Shown here: piece by piece, positions 8,611 through 15,503 of the stretch
Layout of the letters: each line of letters starts with the position of its first letter
How positions within the stretch are numbered: position 1 is the first letter of the stretch
Origin: Cohnella lupini
GTDB taxonomy: Bacteria > Bacillota > Bacilli > Paenibacillales > Paenibacillaceae
Direction: 5' to 3'
DNA: 38,994 nucleotides
Assembly (NCBI RefSeq): GCF_003386205.1
Contig: NZ_QRDY01000032.1
Span: 1-38,994 of the forward strand
Notes under the pieces: model-generated
The model's input: the letters and a program-made list of their open reading frames with translations, nothing else
The model's database searches: none
What the model was told of the DNA's origin: nothing
Translations under genes and position numbers: made by a program

Positions 8611-8697
8611 TCGTTATCCCCCTCCCATCAACGCATCTCCTAATGTAATCTATACTAACACATATTTTACATAATGACAGTACAGTTAAGAACAACG

Positions 8698-8737
8698 AAT
8701 AGGCTGTTCGCAGCTCAATATACGATGACAGCCTATT
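8698..8737 (-). terminator. Hairpin between ABC ATPase gene and glnK-type kinase gene
   Basis: Minus-strand arms AATAGGCTGT and ACAGCCTATT form a perfect 10-bp stem with a 20-nt loop, followed by the T-rich CGTTGTTCTT. It lies 21 nt beyond the ATPase stop and probably ends the second ABC operon. A kinase-gene promoter should lie in the AT-rich stretch that follows, but I could not assign clear -35 and -10 boxes. Confidence 0.55.
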
Positions 8738-8757
8738 CCCCAAAATTAAGTTAACTC

Positions 8758-9552
8758 TTACCCCAGAACGATTCGATCGTCCGATAATTGTTGTCCGCTT
8801 ATCCGTTCGAATTCTCCAAGCAATTGCGATACGGTCAGGCTCTGTTTCCGCTCTTCCGGAATGTCCAGAATGATGCGCCCTTTATTCATCATGATCAACC
8901 GATTCCCAAGGCGAATCGCCTGTTCCATGTTATGGGTGACCATAAGGGTCGTCAGCCTCAGCTCGCTGACTATGTCTTCCGTCAATTGGGTGATCAGCTC
9001 GGCGCGCGACGGATCCAATGCCGCCGTATGTTCGTCTAGCAACAGAATCTGCGGCTTCGTGAACGTCGCCATTAGCAGGCTTAGCGCTTGTCTTTCTCCA
9101 CCTGACAATAATCCGACTTTGGCGCTTAGTCTGTTTTCCAATCCGATACCCAGACGTTGAAGCTGTTCACGGAATAAATTTCTTTTGGAGGTTGTAACTC
9201 CCCAGCCGAAGCCGCGCTTTTTCCCCCGCGTATACGCCATGGCTAGATTCTCTTCAATGGACATGCGAGGCGCCGTGCCCGCCATTGGATCCTGGAATAC
9301 CCGTCCGATCCAGCGGCTTCTTCTATATTCGGGTAGCTGCTGAATCTCCGAACCTTCGATTCTGACTTCTCCGGTGTCCGGCTTCATCACACCCGAAATA
9401 ACGTTCATTAAGGTCGATTTGCCTGCGCCGTTACTGCCTATGACCGTGACGAAATCGCCCGGGCTGAATTTCATATTAATATTCATCAACGCGACTTTCT
9501 CATCCAGAGTTCCTGGATTGAATAGCTTCGACACATTAACCAAGTCCAGCAT
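8758..9552 (-). CDS. ABC transporter ATP-binding protein (TrpZ-like importer)
   Basis: This is the cytoplasmic ATPase of the second importer, 264 residues. Motifs are Walker A GSNGAGKST, signature LLSGGERQALSLLMAT, Walker B ILLLDEHTAALDP and a switch His in MVTHNMEQA. The DEHTAALDP variant of Walker B is typical of the ATPases that accompany ABC_sub_bind receptors. The frame is open for 54 codons upstream, but the ATG at 9552 overlaps the permease stop by one base (TAATG) and fits the family N-terminus (MLDLVNVSKLF). The upstream extension lies entirely inside the permease gene and is spurious. Confidence 0.88.
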   Translation of the reverse strand: MLDLVNVSKLFNPGTLDEKVALMNINMKFSPGDFVTVIGSNGAGKSTLMNVISGVMKPDTGEVRIEGSEIQQLPEYRRSRWIGRVFQDPMAGTAPRMSIEENLAMAYTRGKKRGFGWGVTTSKRNLFREQLQRLGIGLENRLSAKVGLLSGGERQALSLLMATFTKPQILLLDEHTAALDPSRAELITQLTEDIVSELRLTTLMVTHNMEQAIRLGNRLIMMNKGRIILDIPEERKQSLTVSQLLGEFERISGQQLSDDRIVLG

Positions 9553-10478
9553 TATCGTTTGCCTCCTTGATCCGAAGCCGTTATCGTCGACAATTCCAAT
9601 GATCGTTTGCGCGCAAGATTTTTTTGTTTCATCGCACGTTGAATGGTAGGAAGCACAAGCGCCACAATAACGATTAGAGCGGTGATCAGTTTTAAATCGG
9701 AAGCCTCCAGCCACGGAACTCGCAAAGCGAATGCAACGACGATACGATATAAGATGGATCCGAATATGACTGCTAGAGTTGCGATAAATACGGTTCGAGC
9801 ACCGAAAATCGCCTCGCCGATAATAACCGATGCGAGCCCGATAACGATCATTCCAACTCCCATGGTCGTGTCGGCATATCCTCCATCTTGGGCCATTAGC
9901 GCCCCTGAAACCGCAACTAGGCCATTGGACAAGCTCACCCCGATAATAATCGTCGTATCCGTATTGGAGCCGAAGCTGCGGATCATCCTCGAGTTATCGC
10001 CCGTCGCTCTTAACGCAAGCCCCAAATCCGTTTTTAGAAACGCATCAAGCAGCAGCTTTATGATTATAATCGCGACGAACAATACCGCGATATAGAGGCC
10101 GATGGGCTTATGGAACGGAGAGATCAAGGTCGGGAGGTTCACCACTGAGACGTTGGGTTTGCCCATGATCCTGATATTAATCGAATATAACGCGATCATC
10201 ATCAAGATACCGGCCAGCAGACCGTTGATCTTCCCTTTGGTGTGGAGCACACCGGTACAAGCTCCCGCGATTAAACCGCCTGCTAGCGCCCCGAGCGTAG
10301 CGATCCATGGATTGTAACCTTGGGTAATCATGATCGCCGAAATCGCTCCCCCCGTCGCGAAGCTTCCGTCAACGGTCAAGTCCGGAAAATCCAAAATACG
10401 AAACGTAATATAGACTCCCAACGCCATTAAGGAGAGGATAAGCCCCAACGAAATTGCTCCATATATGGATGTCAGCAT
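9552..10478 (-). CDS. ABC transporter permease (TrpY-like importer)
   Basis: This integral membrane permease has 308 residues and belongs to the BPD_transp_2 family. The sequence is hydrophobic, with about eight to nine membrane segments and the typical opening GAISLGLILSLMALGVYITFRILDF split by conserved small residues. AGGAGGGG lies seven bases before the ATG. It sits between the receptor gene and the ATPase gene, and a strong terminator-like hairpin lies just before it. It probably forms a homodimer, since only one permease gene is present. The substrate is unknown; homologues are predicted to take up tryptophan or related compounds. Confidence 0.87.
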   Translation of the reverse strand: MLTSIYGAISLGLILSLMALGVYITFRILDFPDLTVDGSFATGGAISAIMITQGYNPWIATLGALAGGLIAGACTGVLHTKGKINGLLAGILMMIALYSINIRIMGKPNVSVVNLPTLISPFHKPIGLYIAVLFVAIIIIKLLLDAFLKTDLGLALRATGDNSRMIRSFGSNTDTTIIIGVSLSNGLVAVSGALMAQDGGYADTTMGVGMIVIGLASVIIGEAIFGARTVFIATLAVIFGSILYRIVVAFALRVPWLEASDLKLITALIVIVALVLPTIQRAMKQKNLARKRSLELSTITASDQGGKR

Positions 10479-10497
10479 ATTCTACCCCTCCTAGAAT

Positions 10498-10531
10498 AAG
10501 AAAAAGGGTGAACGACAGGAGCCGTCCACCC
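10498..10531 (-). terminator. Intrinsic terminator between receptor and permease genes
   Basis: On the minus strand a 9-bp stem (GGGTGGACG with CGTTCACCC, one G-T pair) closes an 8-nt loop and is followed directly by TTTTTCTT. It lies about 10 nt past the receptor stop and 20 nt before the permease start. It is a good intrinsic terminator within what looks like one operon. It probably allows partial read-through, so that the receptor is made in excess. Confidence 0.75.
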
Positions 10532-10540
10532 CGATTTCAA

Positions 10541-11551
10541 TTACTCGATAATGTTATTCTCTTGATCTTTAACGCTAGCCTTCATCTCATCCGTCACCGT
10601 AATTCCTTGAGCGGCGGCAGCCTTGAGATTAAGGATAAGATCCAGCTTGTCAGGCACCGTAACCTTCATATCCGCCGGTTTCGTACCGTTCTTCAGAATG
10701 TCGACGGCCATCTGGCCGACTTGGTAGCCGTGATCGTAATACTTGAATCCGACCGTGGCAAAGGCACCTTTCTCTACGGTATCTCTATCGCTGGAGAAGA
10801 AGGGAAGATGCTTCTCGTTGGCGACTTGAATAATGGAATCAACGGCGCTGACCACCGTGTTGTCCAAAGTGATGTAAAGCGCATCCGCCCTGCCCACTAG
10901 AGATTCGGCAGCTTGCTTCACATCTGCCGTCCCGGCGGCCGCTGCTCTGACAAGCTTGATGTCATGAGCGGCTAACGCCTTCTCCGCCAGATCGGCCATA
11001 ATGACGGCATTCTCTTCGCCTTCGTTAATGACAATCCCGACCGACTTCACGTTCGGGAAGTTAGCTGCGATGAAATCCATCAATTGCGACACGGCTGCCG
11101 GATTCGTATCCGAAGCTCCGGAGACGTTGCCGCCCGGTTTATCCAGGCTGGTGACGATATTAGCTGCTAGCGGATCCGTTACGGCCGCGAACAACACGGG
11201 TATTTCTTTCACGTTCTGCGCGAGCGATAACGCGGACGGAGTAGCGATTCCAAGAACCAAATCATGCTTTTCCGAAGCGATTTTCTGAGCAATGGAAAGG
11301 TTGTTCGCAGAATCTCCTTGAGCGTTGTTATAGTCGACCTTCAAGTTGTCCCCGTCTACGATTCCCGCATCCTTAAGTGCCGCTAGGAAGCCTTCGCGCG
11401 TTGCATCCAAGGATGGATGCTCTACGATTTGCGAGATGGCGATAGAATAGGATTTCGGGGATCCCGCGTCTTCTTCTTTCGCACCACAACCTGCCAATGC
11501 TAGTAATGTAACCGCTGACAAGACTAACGGCGTCCATATCTTTTTCTTCAA
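10541..11551 (-). CDS. ABC transporter substrate-binding lipoprotein, ABC_sub_bind (TrpX-like) family
   Basis: This is the extracellular, lipid-anchored receptor of the second importer, 336 residues. The signal peptide ends in lipobox LALAGC. The mature part has the ABC_sub_bind pattern (IVEHPSLDATREGF, AVTDPLAANIV, GASDTNPAAVSQLMD), the family that includes predicted tryptophan receptors. The start is a TTG with GGGG eight bases before it. An earlier ATG is in another frame, and an in-frame TGA precedes the TTG. A TTGACG at 11621-11626 (complement) could be a -35 box, but the -10 is not convincing. No T-box leader fits in the short space upstream. Confidence 0.87.
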   Translation of the reverse strand: MKKKIWTPLVLSAVTLLALAGCGAKEEDAGSPKSYSIAISQIVEHPSLDATREGFLAALKDAGIVDGDNLKVDYNNAQGDSANNLSIAQKIASEKHDLVLGIATPSALSLAQNVKEIPVLFAAVTDPLAANIVTSLDKPGGNVSGASDTNPAAVSQLMDFIAANFPNVKSVGIVINEGEENAVIMADLAEKALAAHDIKLVRAAAAGTADVKQAAESLVGRADALYITLDNTVVSAVDSIIQVANEKHLPFFSSDRDTVEKGAFATVGFKYYDHGYQVGQMAVDILKNGTKPADMKVTVPDKLDLILNLKAAAAQGITVTDEMKASVKDQENNIIE

Positions 11552-11643
11552 AATTCATACCCCTTTTCGTCTCGTTTTGTAAAATGAATTATCCTTAGTT
11601 TAATAGTCTCATTTACTATCCGTCAATTCATATATTTCTCGCA

Positions 11644-11669
11644 CAAAAAAAAGCACCCCGAAGGGTGCT
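11644..11669 (-). terminator. Intrinsic terminator of the rpsF-ssb-rpsR operon
   Basis: Minus strand AGCACCC-TTCG-GGGTGCT is a perfect stem with a stable UUCG loop, followed by eight T residues. It lies about 12 nt after the rpsR stop. Confidence 0.92.
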
Positions 11670-11680
11670 CTCTGCGTTGA

Positions 11681-12040
11681 TTACTCAGTCGTGTATGGAA
11701 GCAAAGCCATTTGACGAGCGCGTTTGATAGCGACTGTCAGCATGCGTTGGTATTTCGCTTTCGTTCCAGTTACGCGACGTGGCAAGATTTTGCCGCGTTC
11801 GCTGATGAACTTACGAAGCAAGTCCAACTCTTTGTAATCCACGTGAGTTATTTTATTAACCGTGAAGTAACAAACTTTCTTACGTTTGTTACGGCCGCCA
11901 CGGCGGAATTTACGAGGCTCGCGTTGCTCGCCACGATCCCCGCCGCGATCTCCGCCGCCGCTGTTACCGCCGCTCGGGCGGTTGTAAGCTGGACGCTCTT
12001 CACGTGCTTGAGGTTGAGAAGTTGTTGTTGTTTCACTCAT
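11681..12040 (-). CDS. rpsR: Small-subunit ribosomal protein bS18
   Basis: This protein of the 30S platform binds 16S rRNA together with bS6. The last ~75 residues are canonical (KKVCYFTVNKI, DYKELDLLRKFISERGKILPRR, KRARQMALLPYT). The total length is 119 residues because of a ~43-residue N-terminal extension rich in Gly, Arg and Asp (GGGDRGGDRGEQREPRK). Most bS18 proteins are 75-90 residues. It starts 20 nt after ssb, with GGAAAGGA upstream of the ATG. It ends the operon before a strong terminator. Confidence 0.95.
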   Translation of the reverse strand: MSETTTTSQPQAREERPAYNRPSGGNSGGGDRGGDRGEQREPRKFRRGGRNKRKKVCYFTVNKITHVDYKELDLLRKFISERGKILPRRVTGTKAKYQRMLTVAIKRARQMALLPYTTE

Positions 12041-12060
12041 TTGTTATCCGTCCTTTCCAG

Positions 12061-12561
12061 TTAAAATGGCAAATCATCGTCCGATATGTCTATCGGTCGC
12101 CCGTCATCGGCGAAGGGATCACTGCTGTTTCCGCTGTTGCGTGAGCCAGAGCTGCGGTTGCCGCCTCCGTACCCGCTTCCGCCTGCGTTCGGGTTGCCAC
12201 CGGCGCCTTCTTCTCTTCCTTGTCCTCCGCCGCCCTCGCGGTTGGCTGATTCCAGGAATCGAACGTTATCGGCAATGACTTCCGTCACGTATACGCGTCG
12301 GCCTTCGTTGTTCTCGTAGTTACGCACCTGAATGCGTCCTTCCACGGCGGCCAAACGGCCTTTACGAAGATAATTGGCACACGTCTCGGCTAATTGCCTC
12401 CAAGTAACGATCGGGATAAAATCCGCTTCGCGCTCCTCTTTGCTTCCGGAGAACTGACGGTCTACCGCCAACGTGAATTGGGTAACGGCAACGCCTGCAG
12501 GCGTGTAACGCAATTCGGGGTCCTTGGTTAGGCGCCCTATGAGAATGACTCGATTCAACAT
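12061..12561 (-). CDS. ssb: Single-stranded DNA-binding protein SSB
   Basis: This protein coats single-stranded DNA in replication, repair and recombination and recruits partners by its C-terminal tip. It has 166 residues. The OB fold covers about 1-108 (MLNRVILIGRLTKDPELRYT, FIPIVTWRQLAE, VEGRIQVRNYE). A Gly/Ser/Asn-rich linker follows (about 109-155), then the acidic tip DISDDDLPF. GGAGGG precedes the ATG by eight bases. The arrangement rpsF-ssb-rpsR is the usual Firmicute operon. Confidence 0.97.
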   Translation of the reverse strand: MLNRVILIGRLTKDPELRYTPAGVAVTQFTLAVDRQFSGSKEEREADFIPIVTWRQLAETCANYLRKGRLAAVEGRIQVRNYENNEGRRVYVTEVIADNVRFLESANREGGGGQGREEGAGGNPNAGGSGYGGGNRSSGSRNSGNSSDPFADDGRPIDISDDDLPF

Positions 12562-12627
12562 CGCGGCTTCCCTCCACTTAACATGACATAAAGGCTTACG
12601 GCGGTACTCCGCCTGGTTCTGTGTGGC

Positions 12628-12915
12628 TTACGCGACTTGTTCTCTGACGATCATATGACGAATAATCTCGTCAGTAATCTTCAGAACGCGTTCCAACTCG
12701 GTCACAATTTCTGACGTCGCCGAGAAATGAACCAACACATACGTCCCATCGCGGTGTTTGTTGATCTCGTAAGCTAGACGACGTTTACCCATAATGTCGT
12801 GCTTCACGATCTCTCCGCCGTTCACGATGATGCCCTGGAATTTTTCCACGACAGCTTGAACGGATTCTTGTTCCACGTCCGGACGGATAATGTACATCAA
12901 CTCGTAGTTGCGCAT
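12628..12915 (-). CDS. rpsF: Small-subunit ribosomal protein bS6
   Basis: This 30S platform protein forms a heterodimer with bS18. It has 95 residues, the standard length, with the conserved MRNYELMYIIRPD opening and GKRRLAYEINKHRDGTYVL core. AGGAGGTAA lies upstream of the ATG. It is the first gene of the rpsF-ssb-rpsR operon and is preceded by a ~95-nt leader from a good promoter. In many bacteria the S6:S18 complex represses this operon by binding the leader RNA. Confidence 0.97.
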   Translation of the reverse strand: MRNYELMYIIRPDVEQESVQAVVEKFQGIIVNGGEIVKHDIMGKRRLAYEINKHRDGTYVLVHFSATSEIVTELERVLKITDEIIRHMIVREQVA

Positions 12916-13017
12916 CTTCCGTTACCTCCTTAAGGTCTTTGGCCCCCCACTTGGTATACCGATGAGCTTGTCTTCGGCTGGGAAGCAAGGAGCATGCATT
13001 CAATCGCATGCCTGAAT

Positions 13018-13046
13018 ACTTTATCACAATAGCCCGAATACTGCAA
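13018..13046 (-). promoter_or_regulatory. rpsF operon promoter
   Basis: On the minus strand TTGCAG (13046-13041) and TAAAGT (13023-13018) are separated by 17 bp, and a TG lies one base before the -10 box (extended -10). This is a good vegetative-sigma promoter reading into the rpsF leader. The expected transcript would begin near 13011, at a GCATGC inverted repeat (12992-13011). Confidence 0.7.
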
Positions 13047-13090
13047 GGTAATTCGCGCTACACTATGCATAATGACAGGGGGTGAAGACG

Positions 13091-13279
13091 ATGGGCGAAC
13101 AAACGCAGTTCGAACCCGGCCAACACGCGCCGAACGATGGCGAATACATGGAGGTCGGCGAGGACTCCTTTCACATGAACATCATGAATCCGAAGCATGT
13201 CGAGTTACGTAAAGGCGAGAAGTTTCCCAATACATCCAATCACAATCGTAAGTGGAAAAAGGTTAAACAATTTCACTGA
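13091..13279 (+). CDS. YjzC family small protein
   Basis: This is a 62-residue hydrophilic protein. The pattern QFEPGQHAPNDGEYMEVGE near the start and KGEKFPNTSNHNRKWKK near the end matches the YjzC family of small Bacillus proteins, whose function is unknown. I chose ATG at 13091 because GGGGGTGA precedes it by about seven bases. A GTG three codons upstream lies within that ribosome-binding site. It is divergent from rpsF, and its promoter must lie within the 55 nt between the rpsF -35 box and its start or overlap it. Confidence 0.78.
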   Translation: MGEQTQFEPGQHAPNDGEYMEVGEDSFHMNIMNPKHVELRKGEKFPNTSNHNRKWKKVKQFH

Positions 13280-13664
13280 TGCTTTTTTATGATCCAACGA
13301 ATAATAAGATCGCATTTAAGCCATTCTATATTTCGGCGACGGAAAACGAGAGGTGTGGTTCCCTTGAACGATTGGGTGCAACAACCGCAAGAGTTAGCGT
13401 TCCATTCGGAGTAGGAATAACGGAAGCGAGGCGTTGTGCCAAAGACTATTGTCTGCAACACACAGAGTTCTAGTATCCGGAATACCGAAGAGCCGAGTCA
13501 AATCGGCAACGTCATGGTTACGATCTCAAAATGCAACTCATTAAACGTCGCCCGAAGAACCCTGTGAAGGGTTCTTCGTCATTTCAGCTAGCGTTTCGGC
13601 AAACTTTACCCGGCAAGTTCTAGGTATACGTTCTTCTTCGTCACTAGATGGCAGTAACAAAATG
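13280..13664 (+). other. Intergenic stretch without a convincing gene, with one strong hairpin
   Basis: About 385 nt follow the YjzC-like gene. Both strands hold short open frames (for example plus-strand 13289-13414, 41 codons), but none has a good ribosome-binding site or a recognisable family. A perfect 10-bp hairpin, CGAAGAACCC / GGGTTCTTCG (13553-13578), followed by TCATTT, may end transcription from the YjzC side. A weaker GCCGA/TCGGC stem occurs near 13492-13508. Confidence 0.4.
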
Positions 13665-13700
13665 AGAAAAACCTCCAACGCTTTTCCAGCGTTGAAGGTT
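13665..13700 (-). terminator. Terminator of the tRNA-Ser transcript
   Basis: Minus strand arms AACCTTCAACGC and GCGTTGGAGGTT pair over 12 bp (one G-T), with a 7-nt loop, followed by TTTCTC. It lies about 65 nt downstream of the tRNA. Confidence 0.7.
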
Positions 13701-13766
13701 CTTGGTTTAGTTTAAAGTGGTCAAACCTATGTAGTTCGATAACATGTACCCGATCATATCAAGGAA

Positions 13767-13857
13767 TGGCGGAGAGGGTGGGATTCGAACCCACGCACGC
13801 CTTGCGACGCCTAGATGATTTCGAGTCAACCCCCTTGGGCCACTTGGGTACCTCTCC
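13767..13857 (-). tRNA. tRNA-Ser, anticodon CGA
   Basis: This 91-nt cloverleaf has acceptor arms GGAGAGG/CCTCTCC, discriminator G and encoded CCA. The D stem is CCC/GGG. The anticodon loop CTCGAAA gives anticodon CGA, reading UCG serine codons. A long variable arm (GCGTC, loop GCAA, GGCGT) is diagnostic of tRNA-Ser, and the T arm is GTGGG-TTCGAAT-CCCAC. The anticodon stem as I read it (GTTGA/TCATC) has one T-T mismatch at the second pair. Confidence 0.93.
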
Positions 13858-13931
13858 GCAGCAAGAAAAATAATATCATATTTGGAGCAGCAACGCAACT
13901 GGTTTAGGCAACCATTTTTTCTTGCCCCGGC

Positions 13932-14153
13932 CTATTGCTGATCGGACTCCGTTACGCCCTCTCCTGCCGCTCTCAACACTTTCTTCAAGCTTTTCTCGAA
14001 CTTAGCTCGCGGTAGTAAAATACTGTGTTTGCACTTGACGCATTTGATCCGAATATCCATTCCCATACGAATGATCTCCATCTCATTCGCCCCGCAAGGA
14101 TGCTGCTTCTTCATAAGCACGACATCCCCTAGCTCGAACGTTTTCCGCTCCAT
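13932..14153 (-). CDS. yyzM: DUF951 (YyzM) family small protein
   Basis: This is a 73-residue protein of unknown function conserved near the origin in many Firmicutes. The pattern LGDVVLMKKQHPCGANEMEIIRMGMDIRIKC-VKCKHSILLPR, with three Cys in C-x(n)-C-x2-C arrangement (HPCG, KCVKC), suggests a small metal-binding or rubredoxin-like fold; this is inference. The C-terminus is charged (AAGEGVTESDQQ). It lies 45 nt after the mechanosensitive-channel gene, probably co-transcribed. Confidence 0.82.
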   Translation of the reverse strand: MERKTFELGDVVLMKKQHPCGANEMEIIRMGMDIRIKCVKCKHSILLPRAKFEKSLKKVLRAAGEGVTESDQQ

Positions 14154-14198
14154 TACGATCCCCCCGTTCGCATGCGCTTTACATCCGCTTCTCGCAAC

Positions 14199-15062
14199 TT
14201 ATGAAGTTGCTTCCGTTCTGTTCAGTTCGAACGCTTTTTTTAACTCGGTATTGATTAGTCTCGTGACCTCGCCCATCGTATTAGGCTTACAGCGCGCCGT
14301 GATTCTTATCGTCATCTGATTAAGCGCCAACGCTTGTATGCCTAGCACCTCCGGAGTAGCCGTGATATTGTTGTCGCTTATTTGATTCAACACTGTACGG
14401 ATCGTGCTCATGAGCTCCTCGATCGATTTCTCGTAAGGTATCGTTATGTCGATTACAGCCAATAAGGGATTTACGGAAAAGTTCGTCACTTCATTAAATA
14501 AGCCGTTCGGAATAATGTGAACCTCGCCGGTCCAATTTCTGATTCTCGTCGCCCGTAGTCCGATCATTTCCACGGTACCCTTGAAATCCTTCGTCTGAAT
14601 GACGTCTCCTACTGCGAACTGGTCTTCCAGAATGATAAAAAATCCCGTGATCACATCCTTAACCAAGCTCTGCGCTCCGAATCCGATAGCAAGTCCGATG
14701 ACTCCCGCGCCGGCGAGCAGCGGAGCGATTTGGATGTGGAATTCGCCCAGTATCAGCAAGATCGCGATGAAGTTAAAGATGTAGGACGCCGTGTTTTTGA
14801 GCAATCTTCCCATCGTCTGGACGCGTCTAGTTCGAAGCTTCAACCTCTTCGATTTTTTCATGTTCGTAACATGATCGATGAAGCGATTGACTACCATTAA
14901 TACTAACCTGCTTATAATGAAAATAAGAATGATACGGAGAAGGACCATGCTCGCATCCGTCCACATCTTCGTATCCCTTACGTAGTCCCACACTTGGTTC
15001 GTGAATTCATTCCACATGTTTCCTGCGGCTATCTCTTGTTCGAGTCTGTTAAAGGCACGCAT
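14199..15062 (-). CDS. Small-conductance mechanosensitive channel (MscS family)
   Basis: This membrane channel opens under tension to release solutes after osmotic downshift. It has 287 residues, similar to E. coli MscS. It has an N-terminal helix, membrane segments at about 40-60 and 85-110, and a pore-lining TM3 rich in Gly/Ala (LLAGAGVIGLAIGFGAQSLVKDVITGFFIILEDQF region). The beta domain follows (VGDVIQTKDFKGTVEMIGLR, IPNGLFNEVTNFS). AGGAGA lies eight to nine bases before the chosen ATG. It lies between DUF3343 and yyzM on the same strand. Confidence 0.9.
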   Translation of the reverse strand: MRAFNRLEQEIAAGNMWNEFTNQVWDYVRDTKMWTDASMVLLRIILIFIISRLVLMVVNRFIDHVTNMKKSKRLKLRTRRVQTMGRLLKNTASYIFNFIAILLILGEFHIQIAPLLAGAGVIGLAIGFGAQSLVKDVITGFFIILEDQFAVGDVIQTKDFKGTVEMIGLRATRIRNWTGEVHIIPNGLFNEVTNFSVNPLLAVIDITIPYEKSIEELMSTIRTVLNQISDNNITATPEVLGIQALALNQMTIRITARCKPNTMGEVTRLINTELKKAFELNRTEATS

Positions 15063-15120
15063 GGACTAAATCTCCTTTAAGAGGCGGTACGCAAAGTTGT
15101 CTTCTTGATCTCGCATTCGC

Positions 15121-15366
15121 TCAATCAATCTGCTCGTATCCGTCGCTTGTCCTCTCGAACAAACCTCTAATCTCTACGTTTTCCGAGAGGATGATCTGCT
15201 TGACTTGCTCCAGGTCCGAGGTTGGAAAAGCAATGGACAACGCGCAACCCGCCGTAATTTCCTTGGGCGTGGGACTTATATCAATCTCGATATCCGCATA
15301 TTCCAGTAGCATTTCGGCACGCAGTGCCTGCTGCGTGGAATCGAACGCAATCAAGATAGAATCCAT
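15121..15366 (-). CDS. DUF3343 family protein
   Basis: This is an 81-residue protein with a ferredoxin-like alpha/beta pattern (MDSILIAFDSTQQALRAEMLL, PTPKEITAGCALSIAF), matching the DUF3343 family. The family often occurs near class V aminotransferases and YedF/TusA-like proteins, suggesting a link to sulfur or selenium transfer. The conserved Cys is in TAGCALS. A class V aminotransferase gene of the matching type lies 1.3 kb away. The function is unproven. Confidence 0.75.
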   Translation of the reverse strand: MDSILIAFDSTQQALRAEMLLEYADIEIDISPTPKEITAGCALSIAFPTSDLEQVKQIILSENVEIRGLFERTSDGYEQID

Positions 15367-15503
15367 ATGAAGCGCAACCTCCCGCTCAAGCTGTCTGTTG
15401 GGTGCTTAGACGTTAAAATAGATGCTTTCTGATAGTACAAGTATAAATGCTCGATTTCGTCCATATACTAGTAACATACTAGGGTAGGAGGCGAATCGGA
15501 CGA

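Noticed and set aside
11552..11644. T-box or tryptophan riboswitch upstream of the TrpX-like receptor
   Set aside because: The space is under 100 nt and holds no specifier loop, T-box sequence or antiterminator.
13279..13473. Plus-strand open frame of 64 codons after the YjzC-like gene
   Set aside because: It has no ribosome-binding site, starts on the stop of the previous gene and has no recognisable pattern.
13707..13898. Minus-strand open frame over the tRNA-Ser gene
   Set aside because: It translates through the tRNA cloverleaf, which explains the sequence fully.
15421..15490. Sigma-G promoter for yyaC
   Set aside because: CATACTA resembles the -10, but no -35 element sits at the right distance, so I did not annotate it as a promoter.
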